This document shows positions 16,675-24,342 of a DNA stretch of 64,000 bases, one piece after another. Position 1 is the first letter of the stretch. The number at the start of each line of letters is the position of its first letter. The stretch is from JAVBSN01 sp031556525 (lineage in GTDB: Bacteria; Bacillota; Clostridia; Lachnospirales; Lachnospiraceae). The notes under the pieces were generated by a model. The model had not been told where the DNA came from and searched no databases. It saw only the letters and a list, made by a program, of their open reading frames with translations. The DNA is taken from positions 75,256-139,255 of the forward strand of contig JAVBSS010000014.1 of NCBI GenBank assembly GCA_031556525.1, written 5' to 3'. The position numbers were made by a program, and so were the translations under genes.

Positions 16675-17550
16675 TTATTTTCCTATTCCCTGCTCTCTTC
16701 CATAATAAAATAAATACTGTTGAGCATATCCTCCAAGCTCTCCGTATTTCTTATATGCATATTCTTCAATTAATGGTTTGGGTGTATCTTGTTTTAAGTA
16801 TAGATCTTCCATTATACGTTTCATCCAAACATCTACTGGAAATACTTCTCTTCTTCCTAATCCAAATAGTAATACACAGTTGGCTACCTTCTCACCTACT
16901 CCTTTTATGGTTATAAGTAATTCCCTAGCTTCTCTCCATTCCATATCACTTAATTTTTCTAAGGAAACTTCTCCACTATATACCTTTTCACATGCATTTT
17001 TAATATATGGTGCTCTAAATCCTACCTTACACTTTCTTAAGTCATCTTCACTAACATTTACAAGTTGTTCTACAGTTGGAAATGCATAATCCGTTTCTCC
17101 ATTTCCTATATCTATAGGATTTCCATATTCTCTAGAGATTGTCCTAACAATTTGTTTAATATGAGGTATCTGTTTATTTTGTGAAATAATAAATGATATT
17201 AATATCTCAAAAAACTCCTGATTAATAATTCTTATGCCACTCTTTGCATTTATAGCACTTTCTAATAAAGAATCGCACTCTAATATTTTGTTTTTAATAT
17301 CTGCATAATCTCTATCAATGTCAAAATAGTTACGCCAAATATTTTCAAAATCTTCTATGCTAGTATTATAAAATATAACTTTATTATCTAATTGCTTTAT
17401 ATGTAAATATTTATTCATTGCTACTAAACTATATTCATCCTCATTTATTTTATCAAAATGAAAACATTGTCCACATTCTAATACTTGAGTAATGTTAAAA
17501 TCAGATATATTATTAATAATCACATCTAAATTATCTTGTATAATTTCCAT
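16675..17550 (-). CDS. ogg: 8-oxoguanine DNA glycosylase (OGG1/AlkA type)
   Basis: Base-excision repair enzyme of 291 residues that removes oxidised guanine from DNA. The N-terminal beta domain (FNITQVLECGQCFHF) is of the OGG1 type. The helix-hairpin-helix motif reads LLITIKGVGEKVANCVLLFG, containing the catalytic lysine of the GVGxKVA segment, and is followed by VFPVDVWMKRI with the conserved aspartate. GGAGGAA precedes the ATG. It is a single gene, divergent from the DUF6062 gene across the largest copy of the hairpin repeat. AlkA-like alkylation repair is an alternative but the lysine-GVG pattern favours OGG. Confidence 0.9.
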   Translation of the reverse strand: MEIIQDNLDVIINNISDFNITQVLECGQCFHFDKINEDEYSLVAMNKYLHIKQLDNKVIFYNTSIEDFENIWRNYFDIDRDYADIKNKILECDSLLESAINAKSGIRIINQEFFEILISFIISQNKQIPHIKQIVRTISREYGNPIDIGNGETDYAFPTVEQLVNVSEDDLRKCKVGFRAPYIKNACEKVYSGEVSLEKLSDMEWREARELLITIKGVGEKVANCVLLFGLGRREVFPVDVWMKRIMEDLYLKQDTPKPLIEEYAYKKYGELGGYAQQYLFYYGREQGIGK

Positions 17551-17597
17551 TTCAAATTCCTCCTAATGTATATAAATAAATTCTAATTATCTTTGTA

Positions 17598-17801
17598 TAT
17601 ATGGTATACTATTATCACTTGACGAGGTGTTTTCGAGTCTAGTGAGAATGCATACCTAGACACTTGACGACTGGCAGAGAACTTGGTGAGGTATTTTCGA
17701 ACCTAGTCGTAGCCGTATCTTGTAATTGACTGAGGTATTTTCGAAGTCAATGTAAAGATTGTGTTTTCGAGTTTAGTGTATATGGTATACTATTATCACT
17801 T
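17598..17801 (+). repeat. GAGGT/TTTTCGA hairpin repeat, copy B (largest)
   Basis: Three complete hairpins and one partial. H1 17616-17644: CACTTGAC/GTCTAGTG. H2 17681-17707: ACTTGGT/ACCTAGT. H3 17725-17751: ATTGACT/AGTCAAT. Each encloses GAGGTNTTTTCGA. A half copy (GTGTTTTCGAG) is at 17761. A 23-bp direct repeat beginning TATATGGTATACTATTATCA flanks the array (17598-17620 and 17779-17801). The array fills most of the 317-base gap between ogg and the DUF6062 gene. Confidence 0.9.
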
Positions 17802-17867
17802 AGCAAATTGCACTACCCAAACGTCTACATTATAACATATTTAAACTTATATCTGAAAGGAAAAAAC

Positions 17868-18584
17868 ATGAAAGAACAACTATATACAATACCTGTAACT
17901 GACGCTTTTAATACTGACTGTGAATGTCCACTATGTCATATTCGTAATGAACTTGAAAAAAATGCAATTGAATATACCATGGGGCCTAGCTATATGGAAG
18001 ATGATAACAGAGCAATGACTGATGAATTAGGATTTTGCCCTAATCATATCAAAAAATTATATCTCCAAAAAAACAGACTTGGTCTAGCACTTATGCTAAA
18101 AACACATACAGACAAAACAATTCGTGACCTTAAATTATTATCTGAAAATAAACCTCTTGCTTCTGGTGGACTATTCAAAAAAACTTCTGTTTCTTCAGTA
18201 AGTGAGTATATCGAAAAATTAGAAAACACTTGCTTTATCTGCCAACGAATTGATGCTACATCTAGACGTTATACAAACACTATATTTCACATGTGGAAAA
18301 AGGATGATGAATTCAAAAAAGCTTTTTCTAATTGCAAAGGATTCTGTACATATCACTATGGGCTTTTATACGATGGTGGTCAGACAGAACTTAATAAGGA
18401 TCAATACACTAACTTCTTAAATGATTTAAATACTGTATATTTTACAAATATGGATCGAGTAAATGATGATATAGGTTGGTTTATTGATAAATTTGATTAT
18501 CGATATAAAGATGAACCTTGGAAAAATTCTAAAGATGCTATTCCAAGAGGTATAATCAAAGCTAATCATACTTCTACCGAATAG
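17868..18584 (+). CDS. DUF6062 family protein, cysteine-rich, function unknown
   Basis: A 238-residue soluble protein resembling clostridial DUF6062 members. It has paired cysteine motifs: ECPLCHIR near residue 24, GFCPNHIKKLY near 70, CFICQRID near 125 and GFCTYHYGLLY near 165. The alternating C-x2-C and C-x2-H arrangement, present twice, suggests two treble-clef-like metal sites and an internal duplication. The ATG at 17868 follows GAAAGGA; a longer frame beginning at 17808 runs back into the flanking repeat and is rejected. No signal peptide. No function can be assigned. Confidence 0.75.
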   Translation: MKEQLYTIPVTDAFNTDCECPLCHIRNELEKNAIEYTMGPSYMEDDNRAMTDELGFCPNHIKKLYLQKNRLGLALMLKTHTDKTIRDLKLLSENKPLASGGLFKKTSVSSVSEYIEKLENTCFICQRIDATSRRYTNTIFHMWKKDDEFKKAFSNCKGFCTYHYGLLYDGGQTELNKDQYTNFLNDLNTVYFTNMDRVNDDIGWFIDKFDYRYKDEPWKNSKDAIPRGIIKANHTSTE

Positions 18585-18594
18585 ATGCCAAAAC

Positions 18595-18625
18595 AAAAGG
18601 AAGAACGCCTAATGTTCTTCCTTTT
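18595..18625. terminator. Bidirectional terminator
   Basis: AAAAGGAAGAAC and its perfect 12-bp complement around a 7-base loop, between the convergent DUF6062 and papain-fold genes, with T/A tracts on both sides. Confidence 0.88.
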
Positions 18626-18630
18626 ATTTA

Positions 18631-19251
18631 TTATACTGCTTCATCTATTTTTTCAATTAACTTTCCTTCTATATCATCAGCTGTATAATCTTTTATACAA
18701 TTTCTATACTCTGTTAACAATCCGTCATATATCATTCTATCCGCTAAAGCTATTTTGAAATCTGATGGACTTGCAAGAGATGGATTCTTTTCAAAAACTT
18801 TGACACCTGCATTATCTAATACCCTAGCAACAAATTCCGAACAAAAATATTTATACTCTCTAACAACAGGTTTATTAATCATTACACCAAAAATCCCTCT
18901 ATAATTATATGAGTATTTTTGTTTATTAGCTTTAAATATATTAATTTCTTCAACTACTCTATCATATTGTTCTACAGTTACTGGAACAGCAAATACTCTA
19001 CAGGTTGTATCTCTATCCCGTCCAAATATTCCTGTATTTATATCTTCAGATATAAATCCACAATCAATAGGATTATTTACTCTCTTTCGTGCAAAACTAT
19101 ACATTTCATATAAGTTCATATCTAGTGCCAATGATGTATGGGCAAAAGGTTCTTTCGTATATGCTCTAATAAGCTTAGATGGTACTGTTGAAGTTCTTGA
19201 TAGTAAAATATATACATATCTCTTATCTGTAATACTGTTATCTATCATCAT
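18631..19251 (-). CDS. Permuted papain-fold (NlpC/P60-superfamily) protein, probable hydrolase
   Basis: A 206-residue protein with the order histidine first, cysteine later: AHTSLAL near residue 37 and KYFCSEFVARVLDNAG near residue 134. This is the permuted arrangement seen in the YiiX/YebB and LRAT-like branches of the NlpC/P60 clan. No signal peptide or membrane segment is seen, so it probably acts in the cytoplasm. The ATG pair at 19251 follows GTGAGGAT. It lies 16 bases after a DUF2225 gene and probably shares its transcript. Substrate unknown; an amidase, thioesterase or acyltransferase activity are all possible. Confidence 0.65.
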   Translation of the reverse strand: MMIDNSITDKRYVYILLSRTSTVPSKLIRAYTKEPFAHTSLALDMNLYEMYSFARKRVNNPIDCGFISEDINTGIFGRDRDTTCRVFAVPVTVEQYDRVVEEINIFKANKQKYSYNYRGIFGVMINKPVVREYKYFCSEFVARVLDNAGVKVFEKNPSLASPSDFKIALADRMIYDGLLTEYRNCIKDYTADDIEGKLIEKIDEAV

Positions 19252-19267
19252 ATCCTCACCCTCTACT

Positions 19268-20098
19268 TTATCTTTTTATTTGGGTCCTTATCCTATCCTT
19301 TAAATCTAATGCTTCATCATGTATTCTTTTATTTCCATGTTTTGATTGAATTACTTTTGCTAATAACCTTAAAGAACTCTCATATTCCTTTAATCTAAAA
19401 GCTAATTCTGCCACTAGATATGTTAACGTATCTTCATCCATTCCTGCTATAGGAAATGTTTCTTTTGAAAATGCTTGTAAAAATCCTTCATATGCATTTC
19501 TAATACACTCTAATTCTTGTTCTATAAGCTCTTGCTTTCTAATATCATTTTCTTCCAATGACTCCATCTTACCTCTAGTCAGCCACGCAATTTTCAAACA
19601 AGTATATGCCCTCTCACCAAATTTACTTCCCTTAACAATGCAACAGGCTAACGCTAACTTATGTCTTAAAATAGCATCATCATAGCTGTAAAATTCCATA
19701 CTATTGTCTATGCCTTTAAATCCTCTCGAAATATCAGATTTAATTTGTCTAATTTGATGTGAAGTTAAATGTGTAAAAAATCTCACTAATGCTGAATATC
19801 CACACTTAGAACATGTTATAGCATCATATTTCAAAGCATCTGCAATAGCATATTTAGGACGTAAATCTGTATCGTGCCCACAAGACTTATTCTTTCCTAC
19901 TTTAATAGTCTTAGCTTTAAATTCATTATCACAAACAGGACATACATATCCTTTTTCAAATAAAATATCCTTCTCATCAACTACTGTCTCTGTCTTTGTA
20001 ACTGTTTTAGCCTCAGCTGTTTTTTTCTTATCTTCATATATATCAACATCTTGAAATTGCTGTAATCCTAATTTATCTAAATCTGAAAATAATCCCAA
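19268..20098 (-). CDS. DUF2225 family protein
   Basis: A 276-residue protein matching DUF2225. The zinc-finger-like cysteine pairs VCPVCDNEFKA (near 52) and TCSKCGYSAL (near 95) are followed by helical TPR-like repeats to the end. The start is a TTG at 20098, chosen because GAGGAGG lies eight bases upstream and no ATG in frame is nearby. Residues 15-45 are charged and probably disordered. It sits between glnS (upstream) and the papain-fold gene (downstream) on the same strand. Function is unknown in all species I know of. Confidence 0.8.
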   Translation of the reverse strand: MGLFSDLDKLGLQQFQDVDIYEDKKKTAEAKTVTKTETVVDEKDILFEKGYVCPVCDNEFKAKTIKVGKNKSCGHDTDLRPKYAIADALKYDAITCSKCGYSALVRFFTHLTSHQIRQIKSDISRGFKGIDNSMEFYSYDDAILRHKLALACCIVKGSKFGERAYTCLKIAWLTRGKMESLEENDIRKQELIEQELECIRNAYEGFLQAFSKETFPIAGMDEDTLTYLVAELAFRLKEYESSLRLLAKVIQSKHGNKRIHDEALDLKDRIRTQIKR

Positions 20099-20139
20099 CC
20101 TAATATCCTCCTCAAAATACTTTCCTTACTGTATAATAA

Positions 20140-21795
20140 CTAGCTAGGTCTATACGAACTCTTAAGTGAAACTATTCTGTTAAACACTGGATGTTCTACT
20201 GTATAATCTTTAGAATCAACACAGAAGAAACCATGTCTTAAGAATTGGAAACTATCACCCTTGCTTACATTCTCGAATTCTTTCTCTAGCTTACAATTAT
20301 TAAGAACAACTAATGAATTAGGATTAAGCTTAAGACTTCCATCTTCGGTATTAATTCCATCTTCTTCTACTATATTCTCATATAGTCTAACTTCAGCATC
20401 TACTGCATGTTCTGCTGATACCCAATGAATTGTTCCTTTTACCTTACGTCCAGTAAATCCTGAACCACTCTTAGTCTCTGGATCATAAGTGCAATGTACT
20501 TCAATTACATTTCCATCTTCATCTTTAACAAAGTCTGTACATTTAACAAAATATGCATTTTTAAGACGAACTTCATTATCTGGGAATAGTCTAAAATATT
20601 TCTTTGCTGGCACTTCCATAAAGTCTTCTCTCTCGATATATAATTCTTTAGAGAAAGCTACTTTCCTCATTCCTAGCTCTTCATTTTCTTGATTATTCTC
20701 TACATCAAGGTATTCTACTTGACCTTCTGGATAGTTATCAATAATAAGTTTGATAGGATCAAGAACTGCCATCATCCTACCAGCTTTCATCTTAAGATCT
20801 TCTCTTATACAATATTCAAACATAGCATAATCTGATACACTGTGACTCTTAGCTACGCCTGATAATTCCATAAACTTTCTTATAGCTTCTGGTGTAAATC
20901 CTCTTCTTCTAAGTGCGCTTAATGACACAAGTCTAGGATCATCCCAGCCATCTACTATTCCATCCTCTACTAGCTTCTTAATATATCTCTTTCCTGTTAT
21001 TACATTCTCAAAATATAACTTAGCAAATTCAATCTGCTTTGGTGGATGCTCATATCCTACCTCACTAACTACCCAATCATATAAAGGTCTATGATCTTCA
21101 AATTCAAGTGTACATATAGAATGTGTAATACCTTCTATTGCATCTTCAATTGGATGTGCAAAATCATACATAGGATATATGCACCATTTATCACCTGTAT
21201 TATGGTGTGTCATTCTTGCAACTCTATAGATAATAGGATCACGCATATTAATATTACCTGATGTCATATCTATCTTTGCTCTAAGAACTTTGGAACCATC
21301 TTCGAATTCACCATTCTTCATCTTCTCAAACAATTCAAGATTCTCTTCTACACTTCTATCTCTATACGGGCTATTCTTACCTGGAGCCTTAAGGGTACCC
21401 CTATATTCTCTAATCTCTTCTGCTGTAAGGTCACAAACATATGCCTTACCCTTCTTAATTAGCTTAATTGCTGCTTCATACATCTTGTCAAAATAATCAG
21501 ATGCAAAAAATAATCTATCTTCATAATCTGCACCTAACCACTTAACATCTTCTATAATTGAATTAACAAATTCACTCTTTTCTTTTGTTGGATTAGTATC
21601 ATCAAATCGTAAATTAAATTCTCCGTTATATTTCTTTGCTAATCCTGAATTAAGGATAATTGACTTAGCATGTCCTATGTGTAGATAACCATTTGGTTCT
21701 GGTGGAAATCTAGTAACAATCTTTGTATATTTTCCTTCTTCTAAATCTTTATCAATAATCTGTTCAATAAAATTCTTAGACACTTCGTTTTCCAT
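20140..21795 (-). CDS. glnS: Glutaminyl-tRNA synthetase
   Basis: Class I aminoacyl-tRNA synthetase of 551 residues charging tRNA-Gln directly. Motifs: FPPEPNGYLHIGHAKS with the HIGH box, FDDTNPTKE, GWDDPRLVSLSALRRRG typical of GlnRS rather than GluRS, and the C-terminal anticodon-binding beta-barrels. The KMSKS-equivalent reads TGKRY, a degenerate form of the MSKRK box of E. coli. Most Firmicutes lack GlnRS and use GluRS plus GatCAB, so this is a lineage-typical but acquired type of gene. AAGGAG lies seven bases before the ATG. No T-box element was found upstream. Confidence 0.96.
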   Translation of the reverse strand: MENEVSKNFIEQIIDKDLEEGKYTKIVTRFPPEPNGYLHIGHAKSIILNSGLAKKYNGEFNLRFDDTNPTKEKSEFVNSIIEDVKWLGADYEDRLFFASDYFDKMYEAAIKLIKKGKAYVCDLTAEEIREYRGTLKAPGKNSPYRDRSVEENLELFEKMKNGEFEDGSKVLRAKIDMTSGNINMRDPIIYRVARMTHHNTGDKWCIYPMYDFAHPIEDAIEGITHSICTLEFEDHRPLYDWVVSEVGYEHPPKQIEFAKLYFENVITGKRYIKKLVEDGIVDGWDDPRLVSLSALRRRGFTPEAIRKFMELSGVAKSHSVSDYAMFEYCIREDLKMKAGRMMAVLDPIKLIIDNYPEGQVEYLDVENNQENEELGMRKVAFSKELYIEREDFMEVPAKKYFRLFPDNEVRLKNAYFVKCTDFVKDEDGNVIEVHCTYDPETKSGSGFTGRKVKGTIHWVSAEHAVDAEVRLYENIVEEDGINTEDGSLKLNPNSLVVLNNCKLEKEFENVSKGDSFQFLRHGFFCVDSKDYTVEHPVFNRIVSLKSSYRPS

Positions 21796-21833
21796 GTTAA
21801 TACTCCTTGTTATCTTTGTTCATAATTGTATAT

Positions 21834-21862
21834 ATCTTAACATAAATACTGATATTACGCAA
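21834..21862 (-). promoter_or_regulatory. Probable promoter of glnS
   Basis: Minus strand TTGCGT, 17 bases, TAAGAT. The predicted leader is about 30-35 nt, too short for a T-box. Confidence 0.45.
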
Positions 21863-21932
21863 CAAAACACCTAATCATTGTCATGTAATTTTTTGTATAT
21901 ATTTTTATAAAAAGAAATGAACAAAATCTATA

Positions 21933-21960
21933 TTTACAAAAGAACAGAATATGCTATAAT
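21933..21960 (+). promoter_or_regulatory. Promoter of antisense antitoxin RNA
   Basis: TTTACA, 16 bases, TATAAT. The predicted transcript starts near 21967 and runs towards the toxin gene. Confidence 0.7.
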
Positions 21961-21966
21961 AAATAT

Positions 21967-22058
21967 AGAAATAGGAGTAACCGCCCACAAAGTGGTTAAC
22001 CTCTAATACAGAATAAGTCTACCTGTACCGGTCAAGTATCAAGGTAGACTTATTTATT
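21967..22058 (+). ncRNA. Antisense RNA antitoxin of a type I toxin-antitoxin pair (RatA-like)
   Basis: About 90 nt, from a consensus promoter to an intrinsic terminator: AATAAGTCTACCT (22012-22024) pairs with AGGTAGACTTATT (22042-22054), followed by TATTTT. An upstream TAACC...GGTTA hairpin forms the body. The RNA is complementary to the 3' untranslated part of the toxin mRNA and stops at the toxin stop codon, the tail-to-tail layout known from B. subtilis txpA/ratA. The exact 5' end is inferred. Confidence 0.7.
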
Positions 22059-22149
22059 TTCGCTTGTTGTTCCTATCTATATAGGCAAGCAGTGCTACGA
22101 TTAACATTCCAAACGCTATCATTAATGATATTGCTTCATATGTACTCAT
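22054..22149 (-). CDS. Holin-like type I toxin, TxpA/Hol_Tox family
   Basis: A 31-residue hydrophobic peptide, MSTYEAISLMIAFGMLIVAL followed by LAYIDRNNKRK. The MSTYEA start, single membrane helix and charged tail match the putative holin-like toxin family that includes TxpA. A strong ribosome binding site (GGGGAGGTGGT) precedes the ATG. In the leader, CCTCCC (plus-strand GGGAGG at 22196-22201) can pair with the GGGAGG of this site (22158-22163), with a CTTGC/GCAAG hairpin between, so translation is probably blocked in the full-length mRNA as in other type I toxins. Expected effect when freed: membrane damage. Chromosomal, with no phage genes nearby. Confidence 0.85.
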   Translation of the reverse strand: MSTYEAISLMIAFGMLIVALLAYIDRNNKRK

Positions 22150-22234
22150 TCGCACCACCTCCCCTCTTTAGTGAAATCTTGCATCACGCAAGTATGGGAG
22201 GCTACCACCCTGCACACGATTACTCCATTAATAA

Positions 22235-22263
22235 ATAATAACACCTATCTTAATATTTCGCAA
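22235..22263 (-). promoter_or_regulatory. Promoter of toxin mRNA
   Basis: Minus strand TTGCGA, 17 bases, TATTAT; start expected near 22228, leaving a structured leader of about 80 nt before the toxin ATG. Confidence 0.6.
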
Positions 22264-22332
22264 CAAAAAACAAATAATTTTTATACGTATTTACATTTAT
22301 TTTTATGCTCCTTTTTCATATCTTGTCACAAA

Positions 22333-22375
22333 AAAACAGACCAACTTCTAATTTTTACTAAGTTTAGTCTGTTTT
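22333..22375 (-). terminator. Terminator downstream of tRNA-Thr
   Basis: Minus strand AAAACAGACTAAACTT pairs imperfectly with AAGTTGGTCTGTTTT and runs into T residues, eight bases past the tRNA 3' end. Confidence 0.75.
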
Positions 22376-22382
22376 AGTTCTA

Positions 22383-22455
22383 AGCTAGCAACGGGAATCG
22401 AACCCGTGACCTCAACACTACCAATGTTGCGCGCTACCATCTGTGCCATGCCAGC
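22383..22455 (-). tRNA. tRNA-Thr (GGT anticodon)
   Basis: Cloverleaf on the minus strand: acceptor arms GCTGGCA and TGCTAGC (one G-U), D-arm, anticodon stem CAACA/TGTTG with loop TTGGTAG (anticodon GGT), and T-arm with GGTTCGAATCC. CCA is not encoded. It has its own promoter and terminator. Confidence 0.95.
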
Positions 22456-22467
22456 AAAACTAGATAT

Positions 22468-22496
22468 ACTATATTATATTTATTTTAGTGTGTCAA
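22468..22496 (-). promoter_or_regulatory. Promoter of tRNA-Thr, overlapping sigH terminator
   Basis: Minus strand TTGACA, 17 bases, TATAGT. The -35 box is formed by the distal arm of the sigH terminator hairpin. Confidence 0.65.
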
Positions 22497-22512
22497 TAAT
22501 AATGACACACTA
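22486..22512 (-). terminator. Terminator of the sigH unit
   Basis: Perfect 10-bp stem TAGTGTGTCA/TGACACACTA, nine bases after the sigH stop. The tail is A/T-rich rather than a pure T-tract. Confidence 0.65.
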
Positions 22513-22520
22513 ACAAACAT

Positions 22521-23123
22521 CTATTCCGACAATTTATTTCTTATCCTCTGTACCGCATTGTCAATGGATTTAACCGTTTTATCAAGTTTAATAGCAATAT
22601 CAGCATATGATAAACCTTCTAGATATAATTCCAATACTTTTTTCTCAAAATCACTTAACCTAGTATTAATTGCCTCTTGCATTATTGATAATTCTTCCTT
22701 ACCTATAAATCTAGCCTCTGGATTAGACTCACTTCCCGCTTCCAACGCTTCTCCAAACATTCTCGATCCATCTTCCTTATCCTCCACATCTATATATATT
22801 GATATGTATGAGTTAAGTGGTGAATGCTTCTTTCTGTTAGAAGCCGTTACCGCACTATATACCTGTCTTTCTATACACATTTTAGCAAATCCATAAAAGC
22901 TAGACGGCTTTTCTAAGCTATAATCTCGTATAGCTTTAAAAAGTCCTATCATACCTTCTTGAACCAAATCTTCTGAATCTGCTCCCATAATATACATAGT
23001 TCTAGATATACGCTTAACTACTGGCCTATATTTTTCTAATAAATAGTCCATTGCCTCGTTATCTTTATCATGTACTAATAATATTATCTTATCATCATCA
23101 AGGTCATCATACTTATATGACAT
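22521..23123 (-). CDS. sigH: RNA polymerase sigma factor SigH (Spo0H)-like
   Basis: A 200-residue sigma-70 family factor. Region 2 is visible as ADSEDLVQEGMIGLFKAIRDY with the -10-recognition helix following, and region 4 as LSDFEKKVLELYLEGLSYADIAIKLDKTVKSIDNAVQRI. Sequence and the neighbours (rlmB, mrnC, cysS) match the SigH position in Bacilli and Clostridia. SigH drives early sporulation and transition-phase genes. GGGAGG precedes the ATG. It is the last gene of the cysS-mrnC-rlmB-sigH series. Confidence 0.92.
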   Translation of the reverse strand: MSYKYDDLDDDKIILLVHDKDNEAMDYLLEKYRPVVKRISRTMYIMGADSEDLVQEGMIGLFKAIRDYSLEKPSSFYGFAKMCIERQVYSAVTASNRKKHSPLNSYISIYIDVEDKEDGSRMFGEALEAGSESNPEARFIGKEELSIMQEAINTRLSDFEKKVLELYLEGLSYADIAIKLDKTVKSIDNAVQRIRNKLSE

Positions 23124-23141
23124 AGAAACCTCCCAAACAAC

Positions 23142-23882
23142 TTATCCCAAACGTTGTCTCACAATCTCATATGCTAATACACCAGTTGCAACCGATGCAT
23201 TAAGCGAATCAATATCACCCTTCATTGGTATAGATGTTATAAAATCACATTTTTCCTTTACTAATCTACTAACACCATTACCTTCATTTCCAATTACTAA
23301 ACCGATTGGTCCCGTTAAGTTTTGTTTGTACATAACTTCGCCTTCCATATCAGCACATACAAACCATAACCCTTTATCTTTTAATTCCTCTATAGTCTTT
23401 GATATATTAGTAACTTTAGCTACTGGAGTATAATTTATAGCTCCTGCTGATGCTTTAACTACTGTTGCTGTTAATCCTGCTGCTCTTCTTTTAGGAATTA
23501 TAACTCCGTGTGCTCCACATAGATTAGCCGTTCTAATTATTGCTCCTAGATTATGTGGATCTTCAATCTCATCTAATATAAATATAAATGGATCTTCGTT
23601 CTTCTCTTTTGCTGCAGCAAATATATCATCTATCTCCGCATATTCATAAGCTGCTGCTTGAGCAATAACGCCTTGGTGTTTACCAGTTGAAGACATCATA
23701 TCAAGTCTTTCTTTCGCTACATAATTAATAATTGTATCGCCTTTTTTAGCTTCTCTCACTATAGAATTAACTGCTCCATCATGACAACCATCTAAAATGT
23801 ATATCTTATCTATAGTTTTCTTTGCACGAAATGCTTCCATTACTGCATTTCTTCCTTCAATCGTATACTCTTCGTATCTCAT
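23142..23882 (-). CDS. rlmB: 23S rRNA 2'-O-methyltransferase RlmB (TrmH family)
   Basis: A 246-residue SPOUT methyltransferase acting on G2251-type positions of 23S rRNA. The N-terminal substrate-binding domain (EGRNAVMEAF) is followed by the knotted domain with the three TrmH motifs: EDPHNLGAIIRTANLCGAHG, LVIGNEGNGVSR and IPMKGDIDSLNASVATGVL. The ribosome binding site is weak, consistent with read-through from mrnC, whose stop is 25 bases upstream. Confidence 0.94.
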   Translation of the reverse strand: MRYEEYTIEGRNAVMEAFRAKKTIDKIYILDGCHDGAVNSIVREAKKGDTIINYVAKERLDMMSSTGKHQGVIAQAAAYEYAEIDDIFAAAKEKNEDPFIFILDEIEDPHNLGAIIRTANLCGAHGVIIPKRRAAGLTATVVKASAGAINYTPVAKVTNISKTIEELKDKGLWFVCADMEGEVMYKQNLTGPIGLVIGNEGNGVSRLVKEKCDFITSIPMKGDIDSLNASVATGVLAYEIVRQRLG

Positions 23883-23907
23883 ATTATTACCACATTAAAT
23901 ATTTTAT

Positions 23908-24342
23908 TTAATGCTCTCCTTCCGTATTAGATAAACCCACTTTAAGTAGGTCTATTAGTCTCTCGTATTCTTCATTAAGGTACAGATAACCTACGAGTGC
24001 CTCAAATCCTGTTGCCATTCTGTAATCTATTGTCTTAGCATTTTTGGCAGTTGTATGTGATTTGGCATTTCTCCCACGCTTGTATATGTCTAGTTCCTCT
24101 TCATTTAATATTGGTTCAAGTATCTTTACCATATTAGCTTGAGCTTCTGCCTTAACATAAGACACGGCTTTTTTATGATATTTGTTAACCTGCATATTAT
24201 TTTCAGAAACTAATATAGTTCTTATAATTGTATCATATACACTATCACCAACATATGCTAGGGAAAGTGGTGAATATAATTTAGGATTAATCTTTTCAAT
24301 TCCTAATTGCTCTTTAAAATAACTATTTATACTCTTTTCCAT
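23908..24342 (-). CDS. mrnC: Mini-ribonuclease III
   Basis: A 144-residue RNase III domain without the double-stranded-RNA-binding domain, used in 23S rRNA maturation. The catalytic signature reads SLAYVGDSVYDTIIR, and the second acidic site is in the FEALVGYLYL segment. The start overlaps the end of cysS by 16 bases, so the two are translationally coupled, as is usual for this pair. Confidence 0.94.
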   Translation of the reverse strand: MEKSINSYFKEQLGIEKINPKLYSPLSLAYVGDSVYDTIIRTILVSENNMQVNKYHKKAVSYVKAEAQANMVKILEPILNEEELDIYKRGRNAKSHTTAKNAKTIDYRMATGFEALVGYLYLNEEYERLIDLLKVGLSNTEGEH

